64,000 nt of DNA from Chryseobacterium sp. JM1 (GCF_000737715.1 NZ_JPRN01000014.1:58845-122844); one strand, 5' to 3'; positions 25,235-34,682 are shown, counted from the stretch's first letter. A program made the numbers and translations. The notes: generated from the letters alone by a model not told the origin.

Positions 25235-26125
25235 ATGAATAAAAAAGTTAAATTCTTTGTAGCAGCCGTATACCTTATTTCAATCATTGCCGGAGGGCTC
25301 ATCTATATATTGAAAGATACATTTCAGTATGATGCAACGCTCATTCAGATCATTTTTTCGGTTATTCTGATGATGACTCCCGCCATTGTTGCTTTTATCA
25401 TCGAAAAAAAAAATGTAAAGACCTTCATCCGGTACTATAACCTGTCTTTAAAGAAGATAAGAATCAGGATGCTGTTGAAGTATCTTGTTATTTTCAATTT
25501 GGTGATCCCTGTTGTATATCTCATTTTTCAGTACCTCATCGGAAATGTTTTTCAGGTTCCCGGTTTTGGAAAGCTTTTAGATCTGAATGATATTGTTCCT
25601 CAGTTTATGGAAGTACTTCCCGAATCAAGGGCTCTGTCTATACCTATTCTTCTCATTGTATTTTTTATCATCAACACCCTCAGCGGAATTACCCTGAACG
25701 GACTGATTGCTTTGGGAGAAGAAATTGGCTGGAGAGGCTTTATGGAAAAGCACCTTTCATTTCCTTTTTTCAAAAAAAATATCATCATAGGTATGATTTG
25801 GGGATTGTGGCATGCTCCTCTTATTCTCAACGGGCATAACTACCCTTCTCATCCCTTCTGGGGAATCATTACTATGTGTGTGCTATGCATCATCGTATCT
25901 TTTTACTTTTCCTATATTCTAAAAAAGAGCAACAGCTTATACCTCATAGGAATCCTGCATGGCAGCTTTAATGCGTATGCCGCTGTATTCAGCGAAAAAA
26001 TGATCATACAAAACGGGAATGACCTTTTTAATGGAGTTGGAGTGATCATGTGTATCACGATACTCACAGTTTTTTTAACAGATTTTTTTATCAATGGAAA
26101 AGATAACCTACGGAATTCTCGATAA
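25235..26125 (+). CDS. CPBP-family intramembrane metalloprotease
   Basis: 296 aa with about eight membrane segments. Motif 1 is EEIGWRG (E162, E163, R167), motif 2 WGLWHAPLIL, motif 3 HGSFNA; these are the metal-binding residues of the CAAX/Abi protease family. In bacteriocin loci such proteins act in producer immunity or in leader processing. Here the exporter already carries a C39 peptidase, so immunity against a membrane-active product is the more probable role. The gene starts 8 bases after the reductase gene and overlaps LanB by 32 bases. Confidence 0.87.
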   Translation: MNKKVKFFVAAVYLISIIAGGLIYILKDTFQYDATLIQIIFSVILMMTPAIVAFIIEKKNVKTFIRYYNLSLKKIRIRMLLKYLVIFNLVIPVVYLIFQYLIGNVFQVPGFGKLLDLNDIVPQFMEVLPESRALSIPILLIVFFIINTLSGITLNGLIALGEEIGWRGFMEKHLSFPFFKKNIIIGMIWGLWHAPLILNGHNYPSHPFWGIITMCVLCIIVSFYFSYILKKSNSLYLIGILHGSFNAYAAVFSEKMIIQNGNDLFNGVGVIMCITILTVFLTDFFINGKDNLRNSR

Positions 26126-28307
26126 ATATGCACTCAGAACTCCCCTATTAAGTTGTAATGCTGACTTTTTCAAGACCGTCTCTTTTGATGATCTTGAACG
26201 CCTTACAGACAATCCTGTCTTTATGGAAGCCCTGTACATCGCTTCCAGAGATTTCTATAATACCCTGATCAGTTTTAGAAATACAAAAAATAAATTAGAT
26301 TCTAAAGCCTACTTCTCAATCTTAAAATATTTCTCCAGAATGAGTACCCGGTGTACTCCTTTCGGCCTTTTTGCAGGAATCAGTGTAGGTACGTTCACGG
26401 GAGAAGAAAACAAAACGGTGGTAGGAAATATCAATGATTTCAGAAATCATGTTCAGCTGGATATGAATATTCTTTTTTCGGTGATCCAGATCATTAACCA
26501 AAACAAAGAAGTCCGAAAGTATCTCCAGTATTTTCCCAATACTTCCATCAGCCATTACACCTATACCGACACTCTTAAATACATTGAGTATAAATACATC
26601 AGCGGGATAAGAAACCATCTTCTTACCTCTATAGAAACATCGGATATCCTTCAGGCTATTCTGGAAAAAACCAAAGACGGCACTCCTTTTACATCATTGG
26701 TAGAAATGCTTGTTGCAGAAGGATTCGATGAAGAAGATTCCAATGATTTCATCAACGAACTGATAGACTCCCAGATCCTGATCAGTGAATTGGAGCCTTA
26801 TACCACAGGGGATGATATTTTGGATTTTATCCTGGAAAAAATTAAAAACATTCCGGAATTACATTCACTTTATACATTCCTGGATGAAATAAAAAATACG
26901 TTATCTGCCGTAGATATTCCCGGAAAAACAGATAATATAGAAAAATACGAACAGGTAGGTACAGCCTTGCGCTCTACCGAAATCAATATGGTGGATGATA
27001 AGAATCTATTTCAGTCCAACCTCAACACCAGCTTAACACATAATACCCTTTCTCCATCATTAAAAAAAGATCTGATGGCAGGGGTGAAAATTTTAAATAA
27101 ATTAGGAAAAAAGACATCCAACCCATCTCTGGATCAATTTAAAAACACATTTTATACAAGATTTCAGGATCAGGAAGTTCCTATTCTTGAAGTTCTCGAC
27201 AGTGATACGGGTATTCCTTACGGGATGTCTCAGAATAAAACAGAATCCCCGCTTCTTAAAGGGCTTCATTTCAAAATGGACAGGAATGCCAATGGGGCAT
27301 CACCTCAGGACGGCATCGCCAATTCTTTTCTGTATAAACTGTCTGAAACTTATCTCTCCGGAGCATACAGCATCTCTATCAATGATGAGGATCTGAAACA
27401 GCTAAACGATACCTGGGATGATCTCCCTAAAACCATGTCCGTTTCTACAGAAATTTATGAGAAAGACCAGCAGCCTGTGATTCATATATCCGGATGCATG
27501 GGCTCTTCTGCGGCCAATCTTTTAATGAGATTTTCCAATTCCAATAAGGAGGTATATGATCTCTGTTCAGAAATAATAGATAAAGAAGACCAATATCTGA
27601 ATGATCAGGTGGTATTTGCAGAAATCACCCATTTACCGGAATCCAGAGTGGGCAATATCCTGCTGAGACCGGCACTGAGAAAATACGAAATTCCTTATCT
27701 GGCTAAATCCAATATTGACCCTTCATGTCAGATCTCCCTCGATGATCTCTACGTAAGACTGATTGAGGACAGGATTGTTTTAAAATCGAAAAAACTGAAT
27801 AAGTATGTGATCCCAATGCTCACCAATGCGCATAACTATACCAATCCTTTTCTGCTTTCCATATACCGTTTCTTATGCGATATCCAGTATCAGAATACGC
27901 GTATGTTTTTAAACTTCGATTGGGGCTCAATGTCCAGAAGCTTTGTCTTCTACCCTAGAATAGAGTACAAAAATATCATTATCTCCAAAGCCTGCTGGTA
28001 TCTGAAACCCAATCTGATCACCCGTTTCAAGGATAAGGAAAACCTGGCGGACGAACTGAAAAAATGGCGAAGTGAAATCAAGATGCCCGCAGAAGTGGTT
28101 CTTGTAGAGGCTGACAACAAGCTGTATTTCAACCTTGAAAATCCTGTCTACCAAAGCCTTTTTATCGACATTCTTCAAAAAAAGAGAGATCTTGTTCTCG
28201 AGGAATATTTATACAGCGAATACAATTCCATCGTCAAAAATGACAAGGGTGAAGACTATTGTAATGAGTTTATTTTTTCTTTATGCCAAAAGCAGTACAT
28301 ACAATGA
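26094..28307 (+). CDS. Lantibiotic dehydratase, glutamylation domain (split LanB), right arm
   Basis: 737 aa, homologous along its length to the left-arm protein at 17004-19211. The N-terminal ILDKYALRTPLLSC, the hallmark RMSTRCTPFGLFAG from R82, and AEITHLPESRVGNILLRP are conserved. It would glutamylate Ser and Thr of the precursor at 23827. With at least ten hydroxyl residues in that core, it must act many times on one substrate if all are modified. The start overlaps the protease gene by 32 bases, and its stop overlaps the elimination-domain gene by 4 bases (ATGA), so the two halves are coupled. Confidence 0.93.
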   Translation: MEKITYGILDKYALRTPLLSCNADFFKTVSFDDLERLTDNPVFMEALYIASRDFYNTLISFRNTKNKLDSKAYFSILKYFSRMSTRCTPFGLFAGISVGTFTGEENKTVVGNINDFRNHVQLDMNILFSVIQIINQNKEVRKYLQYFPNTSISHYTYTDTLKYIEYKYISGIRNHLLTSIETSDILQAILEKTKDGTPFTSLVEMLVAEGFDEEDSNDFINELIDSQILISELEPYTTGDDILDFILEKIKNIPELHSLYTFLDEIKNTLSAVDIPGKTDNIEKYEQVGTALRSTEINMVDDKNLFQSNLNTSLTHNTLSPSLKKDLMAGVKILNKLGKKTSNPSLDQFKNTFYTRFQDQEVPILEVLDSDTGIPYGMSQNKTESPLLKGLHFKMDRNANGASPQDGIANSFLYKLSETYLSGAYSISINDEDLKQLNDTWDDLPKTMSVSTEIYEKDQQPVIHISGCMGSSAANLLMRFSNSNKEVYDLCSEIIDKEDQYLNDQVVFAEITHLPESRVGNILLRPALRKYEIPYLAKSNIDPSCQISLDDLYVRLIEDRIVLKSKKLNKYVIPMLTNAHNYTNPFLLSIYRFLCDIQYQNTRMFLNFDWGSMSRSFVFYPRIEYKNIIISKACWYLKPNLITRFKDKENLADELKKWRSEIKMPAEVVLVEADNKLYFNLENPVYQSLFIDILQKKRDLVLEEYLYSEYNSIVKNDKGEDYCNEFIFSLCQKQYIQ

Positions 28308-29149
28308 TTAAGAGAAGTTTTTTTTTAGGAGATGATTGGTTATACTATAAATTATTCTTAGGGGAATTTAATTCGGATTTTGTATTAACGGATTTCATTC
28401 TGCCCTTTGTTAAAAAGCATTTAACAGATTCTATCAGCCAATTCTTCTATATCCGATACAGCGAAGGAGGTTATCATTTGAGGCTTAGATTTTTGGTGGA
28501 AGACAAAAGTAAATTAGGAAACCTTATCACCGATTTTCATGAGCTTATCCATCCTTTGGTAGAAAGAAAAGTCATTTATAAAGTACAGACCGACACTTAC
28601 GAAAGAGAGCTGGAAAGGTATTATAACAGCTGCATGCCGTTTGCTGAAAACATCTTTTCTCAGGACAGCATCATGATCCTTAATTATCTGCAGCTTTTTT
28701 ATGAGCAGGATCTCAATGAAGACGAGCGATGGCTTTTTGCCATTCATTCTATAGATGCCCTGCTTTCCAATTTCGGGTTTAATCTTGATGACAAATTGCG
28801 TTTATCAACCATATTAAACGATTCTTTCAGTAAAGAATTCCAGATCAACAAATACATGTCGAAAGAATTGGATCTCAAATACAGAGCCTCTAAAGACAGG
28901 ATTCAAAATGCCATGTCTGATCCTTTTTTCACTACCTGTAGTGAACATCGGTACGCAGCCATGAAAAGCAGTATTCTGGAAATAAAAAATCATTTGTCTG
29001 AAAATGATACGATGAATATTTTAACCAGTTTAATTCATATGTCCTGCAACAGAATTTTCAGAAGCTCTCCAAGAGAAAATGAATTCGTTCTGTACCATTT
29101 TCTATGGAAATATTACAGATCGGAAACAGGAAAACAAAAGTATCTGTAA
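28304..29149 (+). CDS. LanB elimination-domain protein, right arm
   Basis: 281 aa from ATG 28304, chosen because it overlaps the LanB stop as ATGA and gives the N-terminus MIKRSFFLGDDWLYYKL seen in the left-arm copy; the frame is open 7 codons further. It is the SpaB_C-type domain, catalysing glutamate elimination. Conserved landmarks are FFYIRYSEGGYHLRLRF and QTDTYERELERYYN. The two arms therefore encode two complete but separate dehydratases, which argues that each precursor has its own. Confidence 0.88.
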   Translation: MIKRSFFLGDDWLYYKLFLGEFNSDFVLTDFILPFVKKHLTDSISQFFYIRYSEGGYHLRLRFLVEDKSKLGNLITDFHELIHPLVERKVIYKVQTDTYERELERYYNSCMPFAENIFSQDSIMILNYLQLFYEQDLNEDERWLFAIHSIDALLSNFGFNLDDKLRLSTILNDSFSKEFQINKYMSKELDLKYRASKDRIQNAMSDPFFTTCSEHRYAAMKSSILEIKNHLSENDTMNILTSLIHMSCNRIFRSSPRENEFVLYHFLWKYYRSETGKQKYL

Positions 29150-29150
29150 A

Positions 29151-31352
29151 TTGAGCGCCTTTCCCTTTTACAAACAGCCGGATGCAAAAGACTGCGGTCC
29201 TACATGCTTACGGATTGTAAGCAAATATTATGGAAAAAGCATACCGCTGCAACAGATACGCGGCTTTTCCGAAACAACCCGTGAAGGCAGCAGCCTCTTT
29301 GGACTAAGCGATGCCGCAGAAAACCTCGGGTTCCGTACCATGGGTGTAAAAATCAACTTTGAAGATCTTGTCTCCGAAGTTACTTTGCCCTGCATTATCC
29401 ACTGGAACAAAAACCATTTCGTTGTCCTCTACAAGATAGAAAAAAATAAGAATAAGTATACCCTTTACATCTCTGATCCAAGCTATGGCTTAATTAGTTA
29501 TCCCCTGGAAGAGTTCATCAAACTCTGGATCGGAGAAAAAGCCAATTCCATAACCGCAGAAGGTATTGCACTCCTTTTGGAAACTACTCCCGCATTTTAC
29601 CAGACAGAATGGGATGATGCGAAAAGTAAAGCCAGTTTTGCATTCCTTTCACAATACCTTTTTAAGTATAAAAAACTGATTTTCCAGTTGAGTCTCGGGC
29701 TGTTGGTCAGCAGCTTACTTTCGCTTATTTTTCCCTACCTTACGCAAAGCATCGTAGACATAGGTATTCAGAATAATGATCTCAATTTCATTTATCTGGT
29801 TCTCATGGCGCAGATCATGCTTTTTGCCGGAAGAATGGGAATAGAAGTCATACGAAGCTGGATCATGCTCCACCTCTCGGCCAGGATCAACATTTCTATT
29901 ATCTCCGATTTCTTTATTAAGCTCATGAAACTGCCCATCAGTTTTTTTGACACCCGTATGACTGGAGATATCATGCAGAGGATCAATGATCATCACAGGA
30001 TAGAACAGCTTTTGACCAGTGCTTCATTAAATACCCTTTTTTCACTGGTGAACCTTATTGTGTTCAGCATAGTCCTGCTTTTATATGATTACAGACTGTT
30101 TATTATTTATTTGCTGGGTGCCGCGCTGTATATAGGATGGATTACTTTCTTTCTGAAAAAAAGAAAAGAACTCGACTATAAAAAATTCTCTCAGGTTTCT
30201 CAGGAACAGAGCAAAGTGATAGAACTTGTGAATGGAATGCAGGAAATTAAAATGCATAATGCCGAAAAACAAAAACGCTGGGGCTGGGAATTTCTGCAGG
30301 TAAAACTTTTTAAAATCCAGATAAAATCCCTTTCATTAGAGCAATGGCAATCCGTGGGAGGAAATTTCATTAACCAGATGAAAGACATTCTGGTAAGCTT
30401 TCTTTCTGCTAAACTCGTTTTAGAAGGAAACCTCACTTTAGGGATGATGCTTTCGGTACAGTACATTATTGGCCAGCTGAATGGTCCCCTGATGCAGCTC
30501 ATCGATTTTATCAGACAGACCCAGGATGCGAAAATCTCACTGGAACGCTTGGGAGAAATTCATGACAAAGATGATGAAGAAAATACGGATGACCACTATG
30601 TCTCAGAAATTCCTGAGCAGAATATAGAACTCAGAGATCTCTCTTTCCGGTATACAGGTTCCACCAATTATATCTTTGAAAACCTCAGCCTTACCATTCC
30701 CCATCAAAAAACAACCGCCATTGTTGGCGCCAGCGGAAGTGGAAAAACAACCCTGTTGAAACTCCTTATGAAATTCTATGAACCTCAGGAAGGAGAATTA
30801 AGAATAGGCGGCACCCCACTGAAGAATATTTCACCCAGATTCTGGCGAAGCCATTGTGGTGTAGTGATGCAGGAAGGTTATATATTCAATGATACGATAG
30901 CCAACAACATAGCCGTTGGAGAAGATTACGTAGACAAACAGAAACTTCGTAAAGCAGTTGAAATGGCCAATATCAAGGAATTTATAGAAAGTCTCCCCTT
31001 AAGCTATAATACCAAGATCGGAAATGAGGGCATAGGCGTAAGCGGCGGCCAGAAACAGCGCCTGTTCATTGCCCGTGCCGTATACAAATCTCCGCAATAC
31101 ATATTTTTTGATGAAGCTACGAGCGCTTTGGATGCCAATAACGAAAAAGTAATTATGGAAAATATGGAACAGTTTTTCAGGGGTAAAACGGCCGTTGTTA
31201 TTGCCCACCGTTTATCAACAGTAAAACATGCCGATAAAATAATTGTGCTGGACCAGGGGAAAGTCGTAGAAGAAGGAAATCATACAGAACTTGTGGCCCG
31301 GAAGGGAGAATATTACCGGTTAGTAAAAAACCAGTTAGAACTTGGAAATTAA
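29151..31352 (+). CDS. C39-peptidase ABC exporter (PCAT) for double-glycine peptides
   Basis: 733 aa from a TTG at 29151, one base after the preceding stop; an ATG lies at 29079 but would add 24 unusual residues. The N-terminal C39 peptidase has C15 (AKDCGPTC), H89 and D109, a complete triad that cuts after Gly-Gly. Five to six membrane helices follow (about 160-430). The ATPase has Walker A GASGSGKTT from G526, signature VSGGQ from V630 and Walker B FFDEA with D654 and E655. It would remove the GG leaders of both precursors and export the modified cores with the adaptor encoded next. Confidence 0.93.
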   Translation: MSAFPFYKQPDAKDCGPTCLRIVSKYYGKSIPLQQIRGFSETTREGSSLFGLSDAAENLGFRTMGVKINFEDLVSEVTLPCIIHWNKNHFVVLYKIEKNKNKYTLYISDPSYGLISYPLEEFIKLWIGEKANSITAEGIALLLETTPAFYQTEWDDAKSKASFAFLSQYLFKYKKLIFQLSLGLLVSSLLSLIFPYLTQSIVDIGIQNNDLNFIYLVLMAQIMLFAGRMGIEVIRSWIMLHLSARINISIISDFFIKLMKLPISFFDTRMTGDIMQRINDHHRIEQLLTSASLNTLFSLVNLIVFSIVLLLYDYRLFIIYLLGAALYIGWITFFLKKRKELDYKKFSQVSQEQSKVIELVNGMQEIKMHNAEKQKRWGWEFLQVKLFKIQIKSLSLEQWQSVGGNFINQMKDILVSFLSAKLVLEGNLTLGMMLSVQYIIGQLNGPLMQLIDFIRQTQDAKISLERLGEIHDKDDEENTDDHYVSEIPEQNIELRDLSFRYTGSTNYIFENLSLTIPHQKTTAIVGASGSGKTTLLKLLMKFYEPQEGELRIGGTPLKNISPRFWRSHCGVVMQEGYIFNDTIANNIAVGEDYVDKQKLRKAVEMANIKEFIESLPLSYNTKIGNEGIGVSGGQKQRLFIARAVYKSPQYIFFDEATSALDANNEKVIMENMEQFFRGKTAVVIAHRLSTVKHADKIIVLDQGKVVEEGNHTELVARKGEYYRLVKNQLELGN

Positions 31353-31353
31353 A

Positions 31354-32658
31354 ATGAAGTTAAAGACAGACGTTTTAGATGAAATAGAATTACGTTCCGA
31401 GGGTGTGCAGGATATTTTAACAGCTGCACCGCATTGGATGATCCGCCGGGGCAATACGGTCATTTTTATGATTTTACTGTTCATCCTTCTGATGAGTTAT
31501 ATCATTCGGTATCCTGAAACGGTTACTTCTCAGGCCATTATTTCCACGTGGAATCCAACGGAAAAAATAGAATCAAGGGTCAACAGTAAAATAGAAGCCA
31601 TCTTCATTAAAGACCATGAAGAAGTTAAAAAAGGTCAGCTTCTTTTGGTTCTGCAGTCTACCGCCCGTTATCAGGATGTTTTAAGGCTTATTAATATCAC
31701 CGGTGCTTTAGATCACTCGCAGTTGCAAAACTTTCCCCTGAAAGAAGCCTCATCGCTCAATCTGGGAGAAGTTCAGGCGGATTATAATACATTTGCACAG
31801 GCTCTGACGGATGAGCAGCTTTACACCCGTCTACAGCCTTATACGCCGGAAAATGTTTCAGCCGAGCGCAGCCTTTTGGAATCCAACAGCAGAATTCAGT
31901 CTTTTCAGCAGCAAAAACGGATGGAGCAGGCCAAATACGATTTGTCTAAAAAAGAATTCGACCGTTCCCGGCAGCTCTATAATCAGGGTGTTATTTCTAC
32001 CTCAGAAATGGATCAGCAAAGAATAAACCTTTTGCAGGCAAAACAGAATGTTGAAAATATCAATCTGTCCATATCACAGCTTCAGGAAGGAATCTCCGGA
32101 ATTCACCGGACAAAAAGCGGAGCATCAATCAACGCAGAAAAAGATAAGATCAACTTTTTTTCCCGCACCACACAGCTGTTTGAGCAGCTGAGAAGATCCC
32201 TGAAAGAATGGGAACAAAATTATGTATTCAGATCATCCATCAACGGAACAGTAAGCTTCCAGCAACATTTGGGAAAATACCAGTTCGTAAAAGTCGGAGA
32301 AATCCTTGTTTCCATCATGCCCGAAGAGCACGAAACACTGATTGGCAGATTAATGATACCATCAAACAACTCCGGTAAAGTAAAGCCTGGGCAGAAAGTG
32401 CTGATAAAACTGGATAATTATCCTTTTCAGGAATTCGGAATCGTGGAAGGAAGAGTGCAAAACATATCGTCAGTTCCGGATAAGGAAGGGAATTATTATG
32501 CAGAGATCAGCCTTCCTAAAAAACTATCCACTTCATTCAACAAAGAACTCCCTTTTAATAAGGAACTGAAAGGTAATGCTGACATCGTAACCAAAGATTT
32601 AAGACTGATTGAAAGGTTCTTCTATCAGATCAGAGAATTATTAGGTGCTAAGACATAA
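31354..32658 (+). CDS. HlyD-family adaptor (membrane fusion protein)
   Basis: 434 aa from ATG 31354, 1 base after the transporter stop; an in-frame TTG 12 bases earlier is less likely. One membrane helix at about 28-52 (TVIFMILLFILLMSYIIRYP) is followed by a biotinyl-lipoyl-like hairpin, a long coiled coil (about 160-260, rich in Gln and Lys) and a beta-barrel part (IMPEEHETLIGRL onwards). It links the exporter to an outer-membrane channel, which is not encoded here, so a TolC-type protein elsewhere is needed. It is the last gene of the right arm. Confidence 0.9.
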   Translation: MKLKTDVLDEIELRSEGVQDILTAAPHWMIRRGNTVIFMILLFILLMSYIIRYPETVTSQAIISTWNPTEKIESRVNSKIEAIFIKDHEEVKKGQLLLVLQSTARYQDVLRLINITGALDHSQLQNFPLKEASSLNLGEVQADYNTFAQALTDEQLYTRLQPYTPENVSAERSLLESNSRIQSFQQQKRMEQAKYDLSKKEFDRSRQLYNQGVISTSEMDQQRINLLQAKQNVENINLSISQLQEGISGIHRTKSGASINAEKDKINFFSRTTQLFEQLRRSLKEWEQNYVFRSSINGTVSFQQHLGKYQFVKVGEILVSIMPEEHETLIGRLMIPSNNSGKVKPGQKVLIKLDNYPFQEFGIVEGRVQNISSVPDKEGNYYAEISLPKKLSTSFNKELPFNKELKGNADIVTKDLRLIERFFYQIRELLGAKT

Positions 32659-32679
32659 TTTTTTTTAAGGTTTCGGGGA

Positions 32680-32990
32680 TGTAACGTCAGAGAGTTTGAG
32701 AGTCTGAAGGTTTGAAGGTTTTAGAGTAATGATGAGTTACCAGTTTCGGGATACGGAGTGATATAGTTGCTGTTGTTAGTTGATAGTTGATAGTTGATAG
32801 TTGATAATTGATAATTGATAATTGATAATTCGTAATGATTAAGTTTATAGATTATTGTCTGATGTCTGATATCTTGTTTCTTAGCTCTTAATCAAACCAA
32901 AAAATAACAGTTTCAACCTTCGGCATAATTCCTAATCCCTACCACCTGCCTCCTAATATCTGCTACCTGCCAGCTTTGGGGCCGATAACT
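32680..32990. repeat. Dispersed heptad/octad element, copy 4 (inverted relative to copy 2)
   Basis: Octads lie at 32689-32720 (AGAGAGTT, TGAGAGTC, TGAAGGTT, TGAAGGTT). Heptads at 32778-32826 are four AGTTGAT then three AATTGAT. Then come GTCTGAT units, AACCTTCGGCATAATTCCTA, and heptads CTAATCC-CTACCAC-CTGCCTC-CTAATAT-CTGCTAC-CTGCCAG. The order of parts matches the reverse complement of 10080-10325. The 364-base gap 32659-33022 has no gene. Confidence 0.75.
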
Positions 32991-33022
32991 TCCTTACTCC
33001 ATCTTCAAACTTCCTGAAATGG

Positions 33023-33439
33023 TCATTTGTACATCGAATTAAATTTAGAATAATACACTCCCCACAGAAGAAACCAGGGAAGATTGGAGATCAACAAAAA
33101 TACAACTCCCTGCCCATCCATCTTTCCACCGGAAATTTCAATGAAAAAGTATCCGGTGATCAATATGGGAAGTAAAAACCAACACAGCCATCTTCTGATT
33201 TTTCCTTGAAATGATTTTAAAAGTGAAAAAAGACTGCTGAAGGAGCTTATAGTCATAGATAAAACCCAAAAGATCAGAAGCACATAAGCAATCCCACTCA
33301 TATCACAGTTTCGGAGATGTTCATCATCACGCGGAACTTCTGTGATCATCATGTAGATAATCAGGATAACCGTCGAAATTACCGTAGCAATAAACCCTGT
33401 TTTAAGGATGGAAAGCAGTATAAATTTTCTCTGTGACAT
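33023..33439 (-). CDS. Membrane protein of unknown function
   Basis: 138 aa with four membrane segments at about 12-33, 48-70, 82-102 and 110-130. No conserved catalytic motif or known family is recognised. It is not clearly linked to the RiPP locus: it lies on the other strand beyond a repeat element. A role cannot be proposed from the sequence. Confidence 0.65.
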   Translation of the reverse strand: MSQRKFILLSILKTGFIATVISTVILIIYMMITEVPRDDEHLRNCDMSGIAYVLLIFWVLSMTISSFSSLFSLLKSFQGKIRRWLCWFLLPILITGYFFIEISGGKMDGQGVVFLLISNLPWFLLWGVYYSKFNSMYK

Positions 33440-33740
33440 TGAATCTGTTTATGAATTTAACTAATGTAACAATAAACCTTGAATAAATTATTTGATCTGA
33501 TGGTGTATCTGAACAAAAATAACAGTAAAATATGAGTCAGCTATAATTACAAGGCCACAAAACTTTGAAAAACTGAACCCGTGTTTAACGAAAATAGATA
33601 TTGACACCAGAACCGCCTGCAGTTACGGACTGACCGATGCATCTATAAATCAATCATTGAATCCGTTAATATTCGAACAGACAGACGGGATCCATCAAAA
33701 CTTTTATCTAGATTTGCCTTTTGCAGTAAATAATAAACGT
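33440..33740. other. Gene-free region before the racemase gene
   Basis: About 300 bases with no ORF I would support. It contains a -7 element at 33709 for the racemase. I see nothing else recognisable. Confidence 0.5.
33709..33716 (+). promoter_or_regulatory. -7 element of the racemase promoter
   Basis: TAGATTTG fits TAnnTTTG, 24 bases before the chosen start at 33741. It lies inside the longer open frame from 33657, which argues against that earlier start. Confidence 0.5.
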
Positions 33741-34421
33741 ATGAAAAAAATAGGACTGGTAGGCGGAATAAGCTGGGTATCCACATTGGATTATTATCAA
33801 TTCATCAATGAAGGAGTCAATGCAAGGCTGGGAGGACTGAATGCTGCGGAATGCATGATCTATTCCCTGAATTTTGGAGACCTTCAGGCTAAAGGATGGA
33901 CGAATTCCTTCGAATTACTATTAAACGCCTGCAATCACCTTAAAAACACCGGAGCAGGCAGCATTGTGCTTTGTGCCAATACAGCCCATCTCTTCGCAGA
34001 CGAGCTTCAAGCCTCTGTACAACTTCCGATTATCCATATCGGTACAGAAACCGCAAAAGCCATACAGAAAGCCGGACTTACAAAAGTCGGTTTAATCGGA
34101 ACAAAGTTTACGATGGAAATGGATTTCTACAAAAATAAACTTAAAGAATACGGCCTTGAAGTACTGATCCCGGAAAAACAGGAAACAAGGGATTATATTC
34201 AGCATACTGTAAAGGATGAACTGGGAGTAGGATTTATTAATCCTGAAACTAAAACCAATTATATTTCCATTGCAGAAGAACTGATCAGCCGTGGCGCCGA
34301 ATGTATTATTCTGGGCTGCACGGAAATTCCTATGCTCATCAGTCAGGATGATTTTACCGTTCCTGTTTTTGATACTACAAAAATACATTGCGAGGCTATT
34401 GTGGAATATATTGTTTCGTAA
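33741..34421 (+). CDS. Aspartate/glutamate racemase family protein
   Basis: 226 aa. The start at 33741 (MKKIGLVGGISW) gives the standard N-terminus. The two catalytic cysteines of this cofactor-independent family are in VLCANTAH (about 82-89) and ILGCTEIP (about 193-200). It resembles YgeA-type broad-specificity or aspartate racemases, which interconvert L- and D-amino acids in the cytoplasm. It is monocistronic. Its closeness to the RiPP locus (about 1 kb) is probably chance: it acts on free amino acids, and a repeat region separates them. Confidence 0.9.
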   Translation: MKKIGLVGGISWVSTLDYYQFINEGVNARLGGLNAAECMIYSLNFGDLQAKGWTNSFELLLNACNHLKNTGAGSIVLCANTAHLFADELQASVQLPIIHIGTETAKAIQKAGLTKVGLIGTKFTMEMDFYKNKLKEYGLEVLIPEKQETRDYIQHTVKDELGVGFINPETKTNYISIAEELISRGAECIILGCTEIPMLISQDDFTVPVFDTTKIHCEAIVEYIVS

Positions 34422-34434
34422 ATTATATAGTTTT

Positions 34435-34471
34435 AAAATTTCACGCAGATTAATCAGATGATGCAGATTTT
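34435..34471. repeat. Dispersed 37-bp repeat, copy 2
   Basis: Nearly identical to 8658-8695, with one internal change (GATGATGC for GATGGTGC). Confidence 0.75.
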
Positions 34472-34571
34472 ACTTTTGCTAATCTGCTCTATCCGTATAA
34501 TCTGCTAGAGTACATCATTATAAACATTCTTTTATCGCTAAAAAAAAAACAGAAAGCATATTTAGATAACG

Positions 34572-34604
34572 AAACCTTATAGGTTTTGAAAACCTATAAG
34601 GTTT
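34572..34604. repeat. 33-bp perfect palindrome, copy 2
   Basis: Identical over all 33 bases to 8585-8617. Confidence 0.85.
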
Positions 34605-34682
34605 GATAGTGTATTATTTTTTTGATCTTTGCACCTTATCCGGTAAAGCTTACTCCTTAGGTCGGCGATAGACATACAAACA

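Noticed and set aside
33657..33740. N-terminal extension of the racemase
   Set aside because: The -7 element at 33709 lies inside it, and MKKIGLVGG at 33741 is the family's usual start.
33741..34421. Racemase as part of the RiPP pathway to make D-amino acids
   Set aside because: It belongs to a family that acts on free amino acids, has its own promoter and is separated from the locus by a repeat element and a gene on the other strand.
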